Position numbers and translations under genes: made by a program
In this document: positions 8,570 to 17,650 of the stretch, piece by piece
How positions within the stretch are numbered: position 1 is the stretch's first letter
Layout: each line of letters starts with the position of its first letter
Source of the DNA: Methylomonas sp. ZR1
GTDB taxonomy: Bacteria > Pseudomonadota > Gammaproteobacteria > Methylococcales > Methylomonadaceae
DNA length: 64,000 nt
Assembly (NCBI RefSeq): GCF_013141865.1
Contig: NZ_RCST01000001.1
Coordinates: 1,116,001-1,180,000 of the forward strand
Reading direction: 5' to 3'
The notes under the pieces: model-generated
The model's input: the letters and a program-made list of their open reading frames with translations, nothing else
Database searches by the model: none
Told to the model about the DNA's origin: nothing

Positions 8570-9199
8570 TCATTTAATTGATTTCTTTCCAGTTAGCATG
8601 GCTTTGATTAAGTGTTCGTTGTGCGCTCTACCAGAAACAAAGACGCCCACTACGTGTAAGGCAATTAGGACCAGCATAAAATTGGTTGCCCCTTCATGAA
8701 TTTCCTCCCAAAATTCTTCATCTTGGCTTTGCGTTTCTGCTTTTCCATCCTCTTCGTCGTCTTCTTCCGCATGGGCAGCGCTAATCAAACTTAGTGTTGT
8801 TGGATTGGCAGCCAGCGGACCTCGGCCTTCTTCTATCGCATATACTTTCAAGCCGCTGACCGTCACAACCAGCAACGTTGAGAGCAATGCCATGACCATC
8901 CAGCCGCCCAAAGGATTGTGGCCGACATAATGTTTCGCGGAGCCTGCGCGCAGTTCGCGAATATAGCGGTAAACAGTTCCGGGAGAACGGACAAAGTCGC
9001 TAAATCGGGCATGGCGGCTGCCGATGATTCCCCACAGAATGCGGAAGATAATCAGACCCAAAACCGTGTAACCGGCGTAAATATGCCAAGCGTTTTCTTC
9101 CTCGCTGGTGAAATAGGCCACAGTAAAGGCAACGACCAGCGACCAGTGAAAAATACGGATAAAAATGTCCCAGACCGCTACGGTGTGTTGGTTATTCAT
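8570..9199 (-). CDS. Cytochrome b561-family membrane protein
   Basis: The 209-residue protein carries four hydrophobic helices and the b-type haem pattern of the cytochrome b561/Ni-Fe hydrogenase cytochrome b group: His in RIFHWS, in NAWHIYAG, and in a final helix reading LIALHVVGVF. A negatively charged insert (EEDDEEDGK, about residue 145) lies between helices 3 and 4. The ATG at 9199 is chosen because GAGG sits just upstream in GAGGTAAACCACATG. It would pass electrons in the inner membrane; the donor is not known. It is divergent from a two-component system, a frequent arrangement for envelope redox or cation-stress genes, so control by that system is plausible but unproven. Confidence 0.82.
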   Translation of the reverse strand: MNNQHTVAVWDIFIRIFHWSLVVAFTVAYFTSEEENAWHIYAGYTVLGLIIFRILWGIIGSRHARFSDFVRSPGTVYRYIRELRAGSAKHYVGHNPLGGWMVMALLSTLLVVTVSGLKVYAIEEGRGPLAANPTTLSLISAAHAEEDDEEDGKAETQSQDEEFWEEIHEGATNFMLVLIALHVVGVFVSGRAHNEHLIKAMLTGKKSIK

Positions 9200-9264
9200 G
9201 TGGTTTACCTCGGCATGCTTAGTTGCAGATGTAGCTAGTGTAGGAAACCGAGATAAATCCAATC

Positions 9265-9284
9265 TTAAAAGTTCGGGGTTAAAA
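9265..9284 (+). promoter_or_regulatory. Direct repeat TTAAAA-N8-TTAAAA between divergent genes
   Basis: Two TTAAAA half-sites (9265-9270 and 9279-9284) stand in the divergent intergenic region ahead of an OmpR-type regulator. PmrA/QseB-type regulators bind direct CTTAA repeats with an 11-bp period; here the period is 14, so this is only a weak operator candidate. Confidence 0.25.
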
Positions 9285-9335
9285 TACCCTTACTCCGAGT
9301 AACTCTTTGAAACCAACCATTGTTATGACTCAACT

Positions 9336-10001
9336 ATGCGACTATTGCTGGTAGAAGACGATCCAGGCCTGTCCCGATCTTTAAAAGCCGATCTGGAAAG
9401 AGCCGGGTTTGCGGTCGATTTGGCCATGGATGGTGAGAATGGCGAGTTTTTGGGCATGACTGAATCCTACGATATTGTCATCCTGGATTTAGGCTTGCCG
9501 AAAATGCCCGGACTGGAAGTGCTGCGACGATGGCGGCAAGCGGGTAATCATGTGCCAGTCATTGTGCTGACGGCCAGGGACGCCTGGCATGAAAAAGTCG
9601 ACGGCTTTAAAGTGGGCGCCGACGACTATCTAGGCAAACCGTTTCATATCGAGGAGTTACAGGCACGCATCCAGGCCCTGTTAAAGCGTATGCACGGGAT
9701 GATGCAGCCGCAACTGTGCGGTTGCGGCGTGGCCTTGGATGAAGACAGGCAAACCGTCAGCGTTGATGGTGCTGAGCATGTTGAGCTGACGGCAATCGAA
9801 TTTCGTTTGCTGCGCTATTTCATGCTGCATCCCGGCAAGTTGCTTACCAAAACCCATTTACTTGAGCACGTCTACGAATGCGACGGTGACCCGGCCAGCA
9901 ACGTTATCGAAGTGTATATCAATCGGTTACGGCGTAAATTGGGTAAGGATTTGATCGCTACCCGGCGTGGGCAAGGCTACATCTTCGGCGACAAACTGTG
10001 A
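9336..10001 (+). CDS. OmpR-family response regulator (QseB/PmrA-like)
   Basis: The 221-residue protein has a receiver domain (1-115) with acidic pocket E7/D8/D9, phosphoacceptor D51 in ILDLGLP and the conserved Lys of GKPF near residue 101, then a winged-helix DNA-binding domain (about 130-220, ending in the RRKLGKDLI...RGQGYIF pattern). The stop codon overlaps the GTG start of the kinase gene by 4 bp, so the two are translated together. The target genes are unknown; the divergent cytochrome b561 gene is the natural first guess. Confidence 0.93.
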   Translation: MRLLLVEDDPGLSRSLKADLERAGFAVDLAMDGENGEFLGMTESYDIVILDLGLPKMPGLEVLRRWRQAGNHVPVIVLTARDAWHEKVDGFKVGADDYLGKPFHIEELQARIQALLKRMHGMMQPQLCGCGVALDEDRQTVSVDGAEHVELTAIEFRLLRYFMLHPGKLLTKTHLLEHVYECDGDPASNVIEVYINRLRRKLGKDLIATRRGQGYIFGDKL

Positions 10002-11341
10002 TCTCATTGCGCCAGCGTCTTAACCGCGGCCTGATCATTATCCTGAGTATGGTGTTTGCCGGACACTGGTTGGCAGCAGATTGGGTGATTCGCTCTGTAG
10101 CGGAAAAACAAATGCTGACCCGCTTACAGCACGATGGCGATTCGTTGCTGGATACCTTGACGCTTAACGCGGAAGGACAACTGATTTTCGATAGCTCGCA
10201 TGCCGGCACGGTTTACGGCCAAGCCTATTCGGGTCACTACTTTGTGATCCAGCTTGACGGAAAAACCTATTATTCAAGTTCGCTGCAAGACGACGTTTTG
10301 CCTTTTACTACCGAGCCGGCCAATACCGCCAGGCAATTCCATTTTCCTGATGGACCGCATCACCAACCTTTACTGGTTTTGAGTCGAGGTTTCGAGCGAT
10401 TTGGTCATGCAATCACCATTAGCATCGCCGAGGATTTAAGCGATATTGGCCATGACATAGACCACATCCGGCTTGCCTATCTGGTACTGACGGCCATGGT
10501 GCTTTTGATCGCAATCGCCCTGCAAAGTAACGATGTACGCAGATCGCTGAAACCGTTGCAGGCAGCGCGCGACGAACTGGCCGAGATTGCCTACGGCCGT
10601 CAGTCACAGATCCAAGCCAGAGTGCCGGCGGAAATCAAACCCTTGGTTGCGGAAGTCAATCGCTTGTTAGTGTTGGTTGAGAGGCGCCTGCACCAGTCTC
10701 GCACCGCGATTGGCAATTTGGCGCATGCGCTGAAAACGCCGTTGGCGATGCTGTTTTGTCTGGCTGAAAATTCGCAACTGGATGCCCATTCCGAGTTGCG
10801 TAATCTGCTGCAAAAGCAAACGCAAGCGATCCATGAGCGCATCGAGCGAGAATTAAAACGCGCCCGTATCTCCGGCAATCTGCAAACCGCCAGCGTGTTT
10901 AATCCACAGCAAGAACTCACTGCCTTAGTCATGCTGTTGCAAAATGTCTATGCCGAGAAAAATTTAGCGATCCAAGTCAATGCCCCCGATCAATTAATCA
11001 ATTTTGATCGGGAAGACATGCTGGAGCTGACCGGTAATTTGTTGGATAACGCCTGCAAATGGGCTGACAAGCAGGTTCTAGTCTCGGTTGAACATGGCGC
11101 CGGCATTACTATCAGTGTCGAAGACGACGGTCCGGGTTGTTCGGCGCAGGACATGCAGCAACTCAGTAAGCGCGGTTTAAGGCTGGACGAAGCAGTGCAG
11201 GGACATGGGCTAGGCTTGGCGATTGTACGTGACATCGCCTTATTTTATGGCGGTACGCTGGAGATTATGCGTTCCGCGCAACTGGGCGGTTTGCGAGTGA
11301 GTGTGCAATTCCCAAGGTGGATAGCCGCAGCATCGGTATAA
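9998..11341 (+). CDS. Membrane sensor histidine kinase, partner of the upstream regulator
   Basis: The 447-residue kinase starts at a GTG inside the regulator's stop codon. A membrane helix (about 12-32), a periplasmic sensor region (about 33-150) and a second membrane helix (about 155-175) lead to a HAMP-like linker. The phosphoacceptor is H243 in NLAHALKTPL, in the short form typical of PhoQ/QseC relatives. The ATPase domain has the N box NLLDNACKWA, EDDGPGCS and GLGLAIVRD. The stimulus is unknown. Full length, no odd residues. Confidence 0.92.
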   Translation: MISLRQRLNRGLIIILSMVFAGHWLAADWVIRSVAEKQMLTRLQHDGDSLLDTLTLNAEGQLIFDSSHAGTVYGQAYSGHYFVIQLDGKTYYSSSLQDDVLPFTTEPANTARQFHFPDGPHHQPLLVLSRGFERFGHAITISIAEDLSDIGHDIDHIRLAYLVLTAMVLLIAIALQSNDVRRSLKPLQAARDELAEIAYGRQSQIQARVPAEIKPLVAEVNRLLVLVERRLHQSRTAIGNLAHALKTPLAMLFCLAENSQLDAHSELRNLLQKQTQAIHERIERELKRARISGNLQTASVFNPQQELTALVMLLQNVYAEKNLAIQVNAPDQLINFDREDMLELTGNLLDNACKWADKQVLVSVEHGAGITISVEDDGPGCSAQDMQQLSKRGLRLDEAVQGHGLGLAIVRDIALFYGGTLEIMRSAQLGGLRVSVQFPRWIAAASV

Positions 11342-11376
11342 TTCCCGCTTCTTTTGCATTTACCGTTTGATTGCTT

Positions 11377-12768
11377 ATGACCACCGTTAACACCGAAAAA
11401 CTTTCCAGCGCCCGTTTTGCCGAAGCCACCGATGCTTTTGTCGAAGAATTTACCGCTTCAGTCAATTTTGACCGGCGCATGGCCCGGCAAGATATTCAAG
11501 GCTCGTTGGCGCATGCGGCCATGCTGTGCAAAATAGGTATTCTGACCGAACAGGAACTCGCCGACATTCGCAGCGGATTGATGCAAATCGGCGGTGAGAT
11601 CGAACGCGGTGAGTTCGTCTGGTCAATCAAGCAGGAAGATGTGCACATGAACATCGAGGCGCGCTTGACCGATTTGATCGGGATTGCCGGCAAAAAACTG
11701 CATACCGGCCGTTCGCGTAATGACCAGGTAGCAACCGATATTCGCTTATATTTACGTAGCGAAATCGAAACCATATTGACGCAGTTACAACGTCTGCAAA
11801 TCGCTTTATTGGATGTGGCGGAACGCGAGGCCGATACCATCATGCCGGGTTTTACCCATTTGCAAGTCGCGCAACCCGTGACATTCGGCCATCATTTAAT
11901 GGCGTGGTTCGAAATGCTGTGCCGTGATAAAGAACGTCTGCAAGATTGCTGTAAACGCCTGAATGTGATGCCCTTGGGCGCCGCAGCATTGGCGGGCACC
12001 AGCTATCCCATTGATCGCTTCATGACCGCCGAATTGTTGGGATTTTCCCGGCCGTCGAATAACTCTTTGGATTCGGTCAGTGATCGCGATTTTGCGATTG
12101 AGTTTGCCGCGGCCGCTAGTTTAATCATGATGCATTTGTCCAGGTTCTCGGAAGAACTGGTGTTGTGGGCCAGTGCGCAATTCAATTTTATCGATATTCC
12201 GGATGCATTCTGCACCGGCTCATCAATCATGCCGCAAAAGAAAAACCCCGACGTACCGGAACTGGTGCGCGGCAAATCCGGCCGGGTTACCGGGCATCTG
12301 GTGTCCTTATTGATGTTGATGAAAAGCCAGCCCTTGGCTTACAACAAAGACAATCAGGAAGACAAAGAGCCATTGTTCGATACCGCCGACACCTTAATCA
12401 ATTGTCTGCGGGCCTTTGCCGACATGATGCCGCGCATTCAAGCCAAACGCGAAAACATGTACATCGCCGCAAAAAGAGGATTCGCGACGGCTACCGACTT
12501 GGCTGATTATTTGGTTCGCAAAGGTATGCCTTTTCGCGATGCCCACGAAGTCGTGGGTCAAGCTGTGCGCTTAGGACTGCAAACAGAGCGGGATCTATCG
12601 GAACTAACTCTCTCAGAGTTGCAGGGCTTTTCCGGCACCATTACGGCGGACGTTTTCGATATTCTAAAATTGGAAGGGTCGGTCGCTGCCCGCAATCATA
12701 TCGGTGGCACGGCGCCAGCAGCCGTTCGTCAGGCAATATGTGAAGCAAGACAACAAATACCCCACTAA
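11377..12768 (+). CDS. argH: Argininosuccinate lyase
   Basis: ArgH splits argininosuccinate into arginine and fumarate, the last step of arginine synthesis. The 463-residue protein contains the fumarase/aspartase signature [13 protein letters not shown] near residue 283, and [12 protein letters not shown] near 110. The ATG at 11377 is preferred to the TTG two codons earlier. It stands alone, downstream of the sensor kinase, and 60 bp before the signalling cluster. Confidence 0.97.
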   Translation: MTTVNTEKLSSARFAEATDAFVEEFTASVNFDRRMARQDIQGSLAHAAMLCKIGILTEQELADIRSGLMQIGGEIERGEFVWSIKQEDVHMNIEARLTDLIGIAGKKLHTGRSRNDQVATDIRLYLRSEIETILTQLQRLQIALLDVAEREADTIMPGFTHLQVAQPVTFGHHLMAWFEMLCRDKERLQDCCKRLNVMPLGAAALAGTSYPIDRFMTAELLGFSRPSNNSLDSVSDRDFAIEFAAAASLIMMHLSRFSEELVLWASAQFNFIDIPDAFCTGSSIMPQKKNPDVPELVRGKSGRVTGHLVSLLMLMKSQPLAYNKDNQEDKEPLFDTADTLINCLRAFADMMPRIQAKRENMYIAAKRGFATATDLADYLVRKGMPFRDAHEVVGQAVRLGLQTERDLSELTLSELQGFSGTITADVFDILKLEGSVAARNHIGGTAPAAVRQAICEARQQIPH

Positions 12769-12828
12769 ATCCTGGAAATTGGCTTTTTAACTGCTACCCT
12801 TCGAGCATCGTTTGATTTGGAGGGTGGC

Positions 12829-13530
12829 ATGCCCCAATATTTTTCCCGACTGCTTGCTGGACCATCGCTGGATGCAATCCCGCAAGAAACCGATTTTTGG
12901 CACGACCGGGAGCTTAGTTTGTTTAGCTGCCCCAGCGCCGATGCTGATTACGCATTGACCGCATTAGTTTTTAAAATTAGTAGAAACCCGAAAGATCTGC
13001 TGGCGCATCTACGCCGGATTTATTTTTGTTACGACCGGCGCCTGTCCGAGCAACTCTACGCGGCCTTGTTGGATTTAATGATTATTTTGGATGGGAAGGG
13101 AACTGCGATCAGTCGCCGTATGATACAAGCTAGCCAGTCGCGGCTGCTGGTCCAGCAATGTCAGGATTTGCTTAAAACTGACGGGCAAACGCCGCCAGCT
13201 AATCGATATTCTTTGTTCAGTAAAGGTCTGTTGGCTAGCCGCGAACTGGTCAGGTCCAGACGGCAAACCGAAGCGCAACATGATTATTTGGCCTTAGCCA
13301 ACGACTTTATCGAATACAGTCAGCTCGAACAGGCCATGGATGTGCTGGAAACGGGTATCAACCTGCAACATGATCGTCCGGATTTGCAACTGGCTTTGTT
13401 AGAGCTGTATAAGTCTACAAAAAACCGGGAGCGCTTTCAGCTCAATCGGCAGCGATTTAGCGACTCCGGCGTGGTGCTGGAGGGTGAATGGCTGGAATTG
13501 GCACATTATTTTGAAGGACAGGCATCATGA
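12829..13530 (+). CDS. FimV C-terminal-like TPR protein, first gene of the GTPase cluster
   Basis: The 233-residue soluble protein has no signal peptide or membrane segment. Residues 150-230 (YLALANDFIEYSQLEQAMDVLE, then a helix pair ending LALLELYKSTKNRERF) resemble the helical repeat at the C-terminus of FimV, the polar hub that recruits type IV pilus and chemotaxis proteins. The N-terminal half is not recognised. The start at 12829 follows GGAGG at good spacing; an in-frame TTG four codons earlier overlaps that ribosome site and is less likely. The stop overlaps the next start (ATGA). Confidence 0.6.
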   Translation: MPQYFSRLLAGPSLDAIPQETDFWHDRELSLFSCPSADADYALTALVFKISRNPKDLLAHLRRIYFCYDRRLSEQLYAALLDLMIILDGKGTAISRRMIQASQSRLLVQQCQDLLKTDGQTPPANRYSLFSKGLLASRELVRSRRQTEAQHDYLALANDFIEYSQLEQAMDVLETGINLQHDRPDLQLALLELYKSTKNRERFQLNRQRFSDSGVVLEGEWLELAHYFEGQAS

Positions 13531-14756
13531 GCAAGTCGAACAAAACGCCATTTCGAATCGCTCTGCATGGCATGGATACCCGCACTTATAAAACCATGGA
13601 AATGTATCTGAAGGGGCCTTGTCGGGGGGCTGCCGTCGTGGTCGAGGATGCCGAAGCCAGCATTGATATGATCGACGCGGATCACCCCAAAGCCCGGGAT
13701 ATTCTGGATGCCAGAAAAGCCGCCGCGCCGGGCCGACCGATCATCTTATTGTCATTACAAAACCTACAACTGGATAATACTTACTTCATCAAGAAGCCGG
13801 TGAATGTCCAGCAAATAATGGCGGTGCTGAACAAGATTAAGGCGGTTGCCGATGCTCGCAAAGCCGCTGCCGAACGTACGAAGATTGCGCAAGCACCTGC
13901 AAAGACAGCTGATATGCCGCCCCCGCCCAAGGACGAGAAGCCGAAAAAAATGGCTATGGATGTCTATGTCAATAAGGCTAAGGCGCCAAAAACAGGTGAT
14001 GCCGCTGAGCACCACAAGGCCAGCAAACATCATTCTGCGATGCAGTTGAACGAAGGCGGCTTCACAGCGTTTTTAGGGACACTGAGCGACATCGATTTTG
14101 ACGACGAGGTGCAGCTGTTAACAGCCTGTTACGATCCGCGCCAGTATTTTTTGGGCTACGTGATGTCGGCATATAAAACGGCCAATTTACAGTCGCGTGT
14201 TTTGCAACTTTGTTCGATTTGGAAACCTTTGACGATTTTTCCGGAAAGCCAGGAAGTCTGGATCGATGCCGACGATAAGCAAACCCGCGCATTTGCCGGA
14301 ATGCCATTGGGTAAAGGCTCCGTCGGCAAAATGATTTTGACGGCAGTCGATTCCACAACCGCCATTCAGCGCGCCGAAGATAAGTTTCAAGATATGGGGG
14401 CTTTTGTCTGGAAATTGGCAATCTGGACATCCAAAGGGCGCTTCCCGATAGGTCTGGATATTCAAGGGCCGGTCTACTTAGAAAGATGGCCGAATTTTAC
14501 CCGACTGGTCATCACGCCCGATGCTTTGCGCATTGCCGCATTGTTGGTTCAGGCACCGAGAACGCCATTGGAAGTTGCTGGTCTGTTACATGTCAAACCG
14601 CAGTATGTGTTTGTGTTTATTAGTGCTTGCCAGACGATAGGCATATTGAAACAAAGCGAACGTCAAGCCGATGCGGTGATTGCCGTAGAACCCACCAAGA
14701 AGCCCAAAAATGAGGGTTTATTAAGCAAAATTCTCAATAAATTGCGCGGCGCTTAG
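13527..14756 (+). CDS. Receiver-like protein with C-terminal winged-helix-like domain
   Basis: This 409-residue protein is not a known named family to me. Residues 1-110 have the alternating strand/helix pattern of a response-regulator receiver, with an acidic segment MIDADHP where the phosphoacceptor strand should be, and a FIKKPVN segment matching the receiver KP motif, though the N-terminal acidic pocket is missing. A low-complexity linker rich in Ala, Pro and Lys follows (115-170, with paired His). The C-terminal 240 residues are a separate globular domain whose end (residues 330-375) looks like a winged helix. It overlaps the FimV-like gene by 4 bp. Confidence 0.55.
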   Translation: MSKSNKTPFRIALHGMDTRTYKTMEMYLKGPCRGAAVVVEDAEASIDMIDADHPKARDILDARKAAAPGRPIILLSLQNLQLDNTYFIKKPVNVQQIMAVLNKIKAVADARKAAAERTKIAQAPAKTADMPPPPKDEKPKKMAMDVYVNKAKAPKTGDAAEHHKASKHHSAMQLNEGGFTAFLGTLSDIDFDDEVQLLTACYDPRQYFLGYVMSAYKTANLQSRVLQLCSIWKPLTIFPESQEVWIDADDKQTRAFAGMPLGKGSVGKMILTAVDSTTAIQRAEDKFQDMGAFVWKLAIWTSKGRFPIGLDIQGPVYLERWPNFTRLVITPDALRIAALLVQAPRTPLEVAGLLHVKPQYVFVFISACQTIGILKQSERQADAVIAVEPTKKPKNEGLLSKILNKLRGA

Positions 14757-14775
14757 CAAACGATAAGGAATCTCG

Positions 14776-15312
14776 ATGAGTCAATACAAAATTATTTTCA
14801 CGGGCCCGGTAGGCGCCGGCAAAACGACTGCAATCAACGCTATTAGCGATGTGCCTCCGATCAAAACTGATGCGGCTGCCAGTGATATGACAAAAAATCG
14901 TAAAGCATCCACTACGGTGGCGATGGACTACGGTGTCATGAATTTGGCGGGCGGTGAAAAAATTCACTTGTACGGTACTCCCGGCCAAGAACGGTTTGAT
15001 TTTATGTGGGATATTTTGACCAACGGCGGCATCGGCTTAATTTTATTGCTAGACAACACCCGCGCAGACCCTTTTCAGGATATGCGTTTTTTTCTGGATG
15101 CGTTCGGTAAGTTTATCAACGACACCAGCGTAGCGATTGGGGTGACGCAAATGGATTTAAGTAGCACACCCTCAATAGAAGACTACCATGCGCAACTGCA
15201 AGGCTTTGGCTTGAAACCACCGGTTTTTTCGGTGGATGCACGGGAAAAGAATGATGTTTCTTTGTTGGTACAAGCTCTTTTATATTCCCTGGATCCTGGT
15301 TTGGCGGGGTAA
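14776..15312 (+). CDS. Small Ras-like GTPase (MglA/conservon-D type)
   Basis: The 178-residue protein is a single-domain G protein. The P-loop GPVGAGKTT is at residues 10-18. Switch II reads YGTPGQERF, where the usual Asp of DxxG is replaced by Gly-Thr, as in several bacterial MglA-like GTPases. The base-recognition motif is TQMD instead of NKXD, so nucleotide specificity may be altered. In bacteria such GTPases pair with Roadblock proteins acting as GAPs or exchange factors, and two Roadblock genes follow at once. It starts 19 bp after the receiver-like gene. Confidence 0.85.
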   Translation: MSQYKIIFTGPVGAGKTTAINAISDVPPIKTDAAASDMTKNRKASTTVAMDYGVMNLAGGEKIHLYGTPGQERFDFMWDILTNGGIGLILLLDNTRADPFQDMRFFLDAFGKFINDTSVAIGVTQMDLSSTPSIEDYHAQLQGFGLKPPVFSVDAREKNDVSLLVQALLYSLDPGLAG

Positions 15313-15317
15313 TCACC

Positions 15318-15974
15318 ATGGAAAGATTTGATCTGATTAACGGGCTGTATCTCTATCCTACTCCCGCTGGTGCTTACTACGCTGTCTCGTCGCCCGAAAA
15401 CGATAAACCCCGGCGGTTTTTAATCCGCTTGCTGCAACAGGAACAGACTCCGGCACTGACTATCGCGCAGTTGCAAACATTGATGGAAATCGATGACGAG
15501 GACAAAGCCTTGCAATTGTTGCTGTACTGCCAAAAGCTAGGTTGGGTGCAAGGCGTAGACACGCCTTTACAGGCGCCACAGGCTGCGCTTGAGACGATGT
15601 TGCCGGATTTATTGGGATCGATTTCCGAGAGCGGCAAAGTGCTATTGGCAGATGACCAAGGGTTTTATCTGGCGTGTAGCGGTTTTCCGCATGAGGTCGC
15701 CGAAGAATTGTCCGCGCTCAGCGCGGAACTGGCAACCGTGCATAAACGCCGTTCCGGATTATTGATAAACAATATGGGCATTTCCAGCCACGCCTGGGCC
15801 ATTGTCGATCCGTTCGGTAATAGTCAAATCGGCTTTTGGCCGATGTTCGTCGGTAAGCACCGTTTCGTGTTGGCGATCAGCGGCGTACCGCATTTTAACC
15901 AAGCGGAGTTTGTAACCCTGGCCTGGGCTTTAATCACCCGTTATTTAAGCAAAGCCGCTGATGCTGCCAATTAA
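15318..15974 (+). CDS. Winged-helix plus Roadblock-like protein
   Basis: The 218-residue protein seems to have two parts. Residues 30-85 form short helices resembling a winged helix. Residues 105-215 have the helix-strand order of a Roadblock/LC7 domain: GKVLLADDQGFYLACSGF, then a long helix SAELATVHKRR, then strands and a final helix. The domain call is by pattern only and less sure than for the next gene. It follows the GTPase by 5 bp, so translational coupling is likely. Confidence 0.5.
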   Translation: MERFDLINGLYLYPTPAGAYYAVSSPENDKPRRFLIRLLQQEQTPALTIAQLQTLMEIDDEDKALQLLLYCQKLGWVQGVDTPLQAPQAALETMLPDLLGSISESGKVLLADDQGFYLACSGFPHEVAEELSALSAELATVHKRRSGLLINNMGISSHAWAIVDPFGNSQIGFWPMFVGKHRFVLAISGVPHFNQAEFVTLAWALITRYLSKAADAAN

Positions 15975-16014
15975 GCGGATCGCATATCACCCATTAACGA
16001 ATAGGAATTAGATT

Positions 16015-16377
16015 ATGAAAGCAGACATGCTGACGTCGGTTTTAAACGAGCTGAACGGTACTTCGGCGGATATAGAAGCCTCAGGTGTGATTTCCACCGA
16101 CGGTCTGATGATGGCGTCGGTGTTGCCAGCCGGTATGGACGAGGATCGAGTGGGCGCTATGAGTGCGGCGATGTTGTCTTTGGGCGATAGAACGGCCCAA
16201 GAATTAAATCGCGGCAATTTGGAACAGGTGTTGATCAAAGGTGCCAGGGGCTATGTGCTAATGACCTATGCCGGTAATGAAGCCGTGCTTACCGTACTCG
16301 CTAAACCCAACGCCAAGCTCGGACTCATCTTTCTTGATGTGAAGCGTGCGGCAGAGAGTATTTCCGAAATGCTGTAA
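16015..16377 (+). CDS. Roadblock/LC7 domain protein (MglB-like)
   Basis: The 120-residue protein is a stand-alone Roadblock domain: an N-terminal helix, ASGVISTDGLMMAS, a long helix rich in Ala and Met (GAMSAAMLSLGDRTAQEL), the strand pair VLIKGARGYVLM and AVLTVLAKPNAKLGLIFLD, and a C-terminal helix. Such dimers act as GTPase activators (MglB on MglA). Its place 700 bp downstream of the GTPase in one operon makes that partnership likely. Confidence 0.85.
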   Translation: MKADMLTSVLNELNGTSADIEASGVISTDGLMMASVLPAGMDEDRVGAMSAAMLSLGDRTAQELNRGNLEQVLIKGARGYVLMTYAGNEAVLTVLAKPNAKLGLIFLDVKRAAESISEML

Positions 16378-16404
16378 ACCCTAACCGGCAACCCGGAGTA
16401 AATC

Positions 16405-16881
16405 ATGATCGTTGATATGAAGCCCGAAGACATCATTGGCGAGTACCAGGAAGCAACGCTTACCTATTGCGACGGCAAATCCAGAAAAGTGCTGTACACC
16501 GAGCTTGAAACGCCGTATCCCGACGGCAAGTTGATTGTTTCCACCACAACGCCGGATGGCATCATCAGCCACGTCAATCGCGCATTTGTGGAAATGTCGG
16601 GCTATACCGAAGCGGAGTTAATCGGCGCACCGCATTGTATTCTCAGGCACCCGGACATGCCGTCCGCTGCGTTTAAAGACTTATGGGATACGGTGCAACG
16701 CGGTGAAAAATGGCAAGGCTTCGTGAAAAACTTGCGTAAGGACGGCGGTTATTATTGGGTAAAAGCCACGGTCATTCCGAATGTGCGCGGCGGCAAGGTG
16801 GTTGGCTATACCTCGGTGCGCCGCAAACCCTCGCGCAGTAAAGTCGATGAATGCATCGCACTGTATCCGACACTTAGTTAA
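16405..16881 (+). CDS. Single-domain PAS protein (Aer-like)
   Basis: The 158-residue soluble protein is one PAS domain (about residues 45-145) with no output domain. The sequence VNRAFVEMSGYTEAELIG and LRHPDMPSAAFKDLW closely follow the PAS of the aerotaxis receptor Aer and similar redox sensors, which bind FAD or haem. Its signal must be passed by contact with another protein, probably in the same cluster. Confidence 0.85.
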   Translation: MIVDMKPEDIIGEYQEATLTYCDGKSRKVLYTELETPYPDGKLIVSTTTPDGIISHVNRAFVEMSGYTEAELIGAPHCILRHPDMPSAAFKDLWDTVQRGEKWQGFVKNLRKDGGYYWVKATVIPNVRGGKVVGYTSVRRKPSRSKVDECIALYPTLS

Positions 16882-16893
16882 TTGGGGAGCATC

Positions 16894-17640
16894 ATGTCTT
16901 ACATGTTTACAGTCAGCCCGGATTTTGCCCCAGACCACCTGTCGGGTTGGTATATATTCAACACTTGGTTGCAAAAGCAGAGCGCCGAGGCCATCCATTT
17001 GGAAATGTACAATCACTATCAAGACCTGCATCAGGCCATCGCAGCCGATAAGATCGATTTGATTTACGCCAACCCCTTCGATGCCGCCATGCTGGTCCGA
17101 GAGAAAGGTTTTTTGCCGCTGGTACGCGCCCAGGGCGAATCCGACGAAGCGATCATTGCCGTTAACGCCGACAGTAATATCAACGATGTGGCCGACTTAC
17201 AACCGAATACTCGGGTGGCTTTCACCGACGATCCGGATGTGCGCCTGATGGGCATGATTATGTTGGAGCCCGCGGATTTGCACGCCGGGAATATCGTCCC
17301 GTTGTTATCGGACAATCATGTTTTGGTGGCCAAACACCTGCTGAAAGGCGAAGCGGATGTCGGCATCATTCTGGCGGAGGCCTATGACAACCTGTCCGGT
17401 GTGATTAAAAAACAGCTGCGGATCTTGGTGCGTAGCCAAATAAGCGTCATCTACCATTCTTTGATGATAGGGCCGAGATTACAGAATCGCCGCGCCGACA
17501 TTCAAAAAATATTACTGGAGATGGATAAGGATGAAAAAGGCGGTGGGGTGTTGAATGCCCTGGGCTTTAGGGCATGGCAACGGATCGAAGACGAGGAAAT
17601 GGAGTTCATGATCGATTTGATGGATACCTTGAACACTTGA
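16894..17640 (+). CDS. Cytoplasmic PhnD-like substrate-binding protein
   Basis: The 248-residue protein has the fold pattern of phosphate/phosphonate periplasmic binding proteins of the PhnD type: IDLIYANPFDAAML, DLQPNTRVAFTDDPD, and a second lobe with GEADVGIILAEAYD. There is no signal peptide, no lipobox and no ABC permease or ATPase nearby, so it should stay in the cytoplasm and work as a sensor rather than in transport. The ATG at 16894 is supported by GGGGAG upstream. It sits 12 bp after the PAS gene. Confidence 0.75.
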   Translation: MSYMFTVSPDFAPDHLSGWYIFNTWLQKQSAEAIHLEMYNHYQDLHQAIAADKIDLIYANPFDAAMLVREKGFLPLVRAQGESDEAIIAVNADSNINDVADLQPNTRVAFTDDPDVRLMGMIMLEPADLHAGNIVPLLSDNHVLVAKHLLKGEADVGIILAEAYDNLSGVIKKQLRILVRSQISVIYHSLMIGPRLQNRRADIQKILLEMDKDEKGGGVLNALGFRAWQRIEDEEMEFMIDLMDTLNT

Positions 17641-17650
17641 TTCCATCGCG

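Noticed and set aside
9265..9284. Firm PmrA/QseB operator
   Set aside because: Half-sites are present but the 14-bp period does not match the known 11-bp arrangement, so it is kept only as a weak feature.
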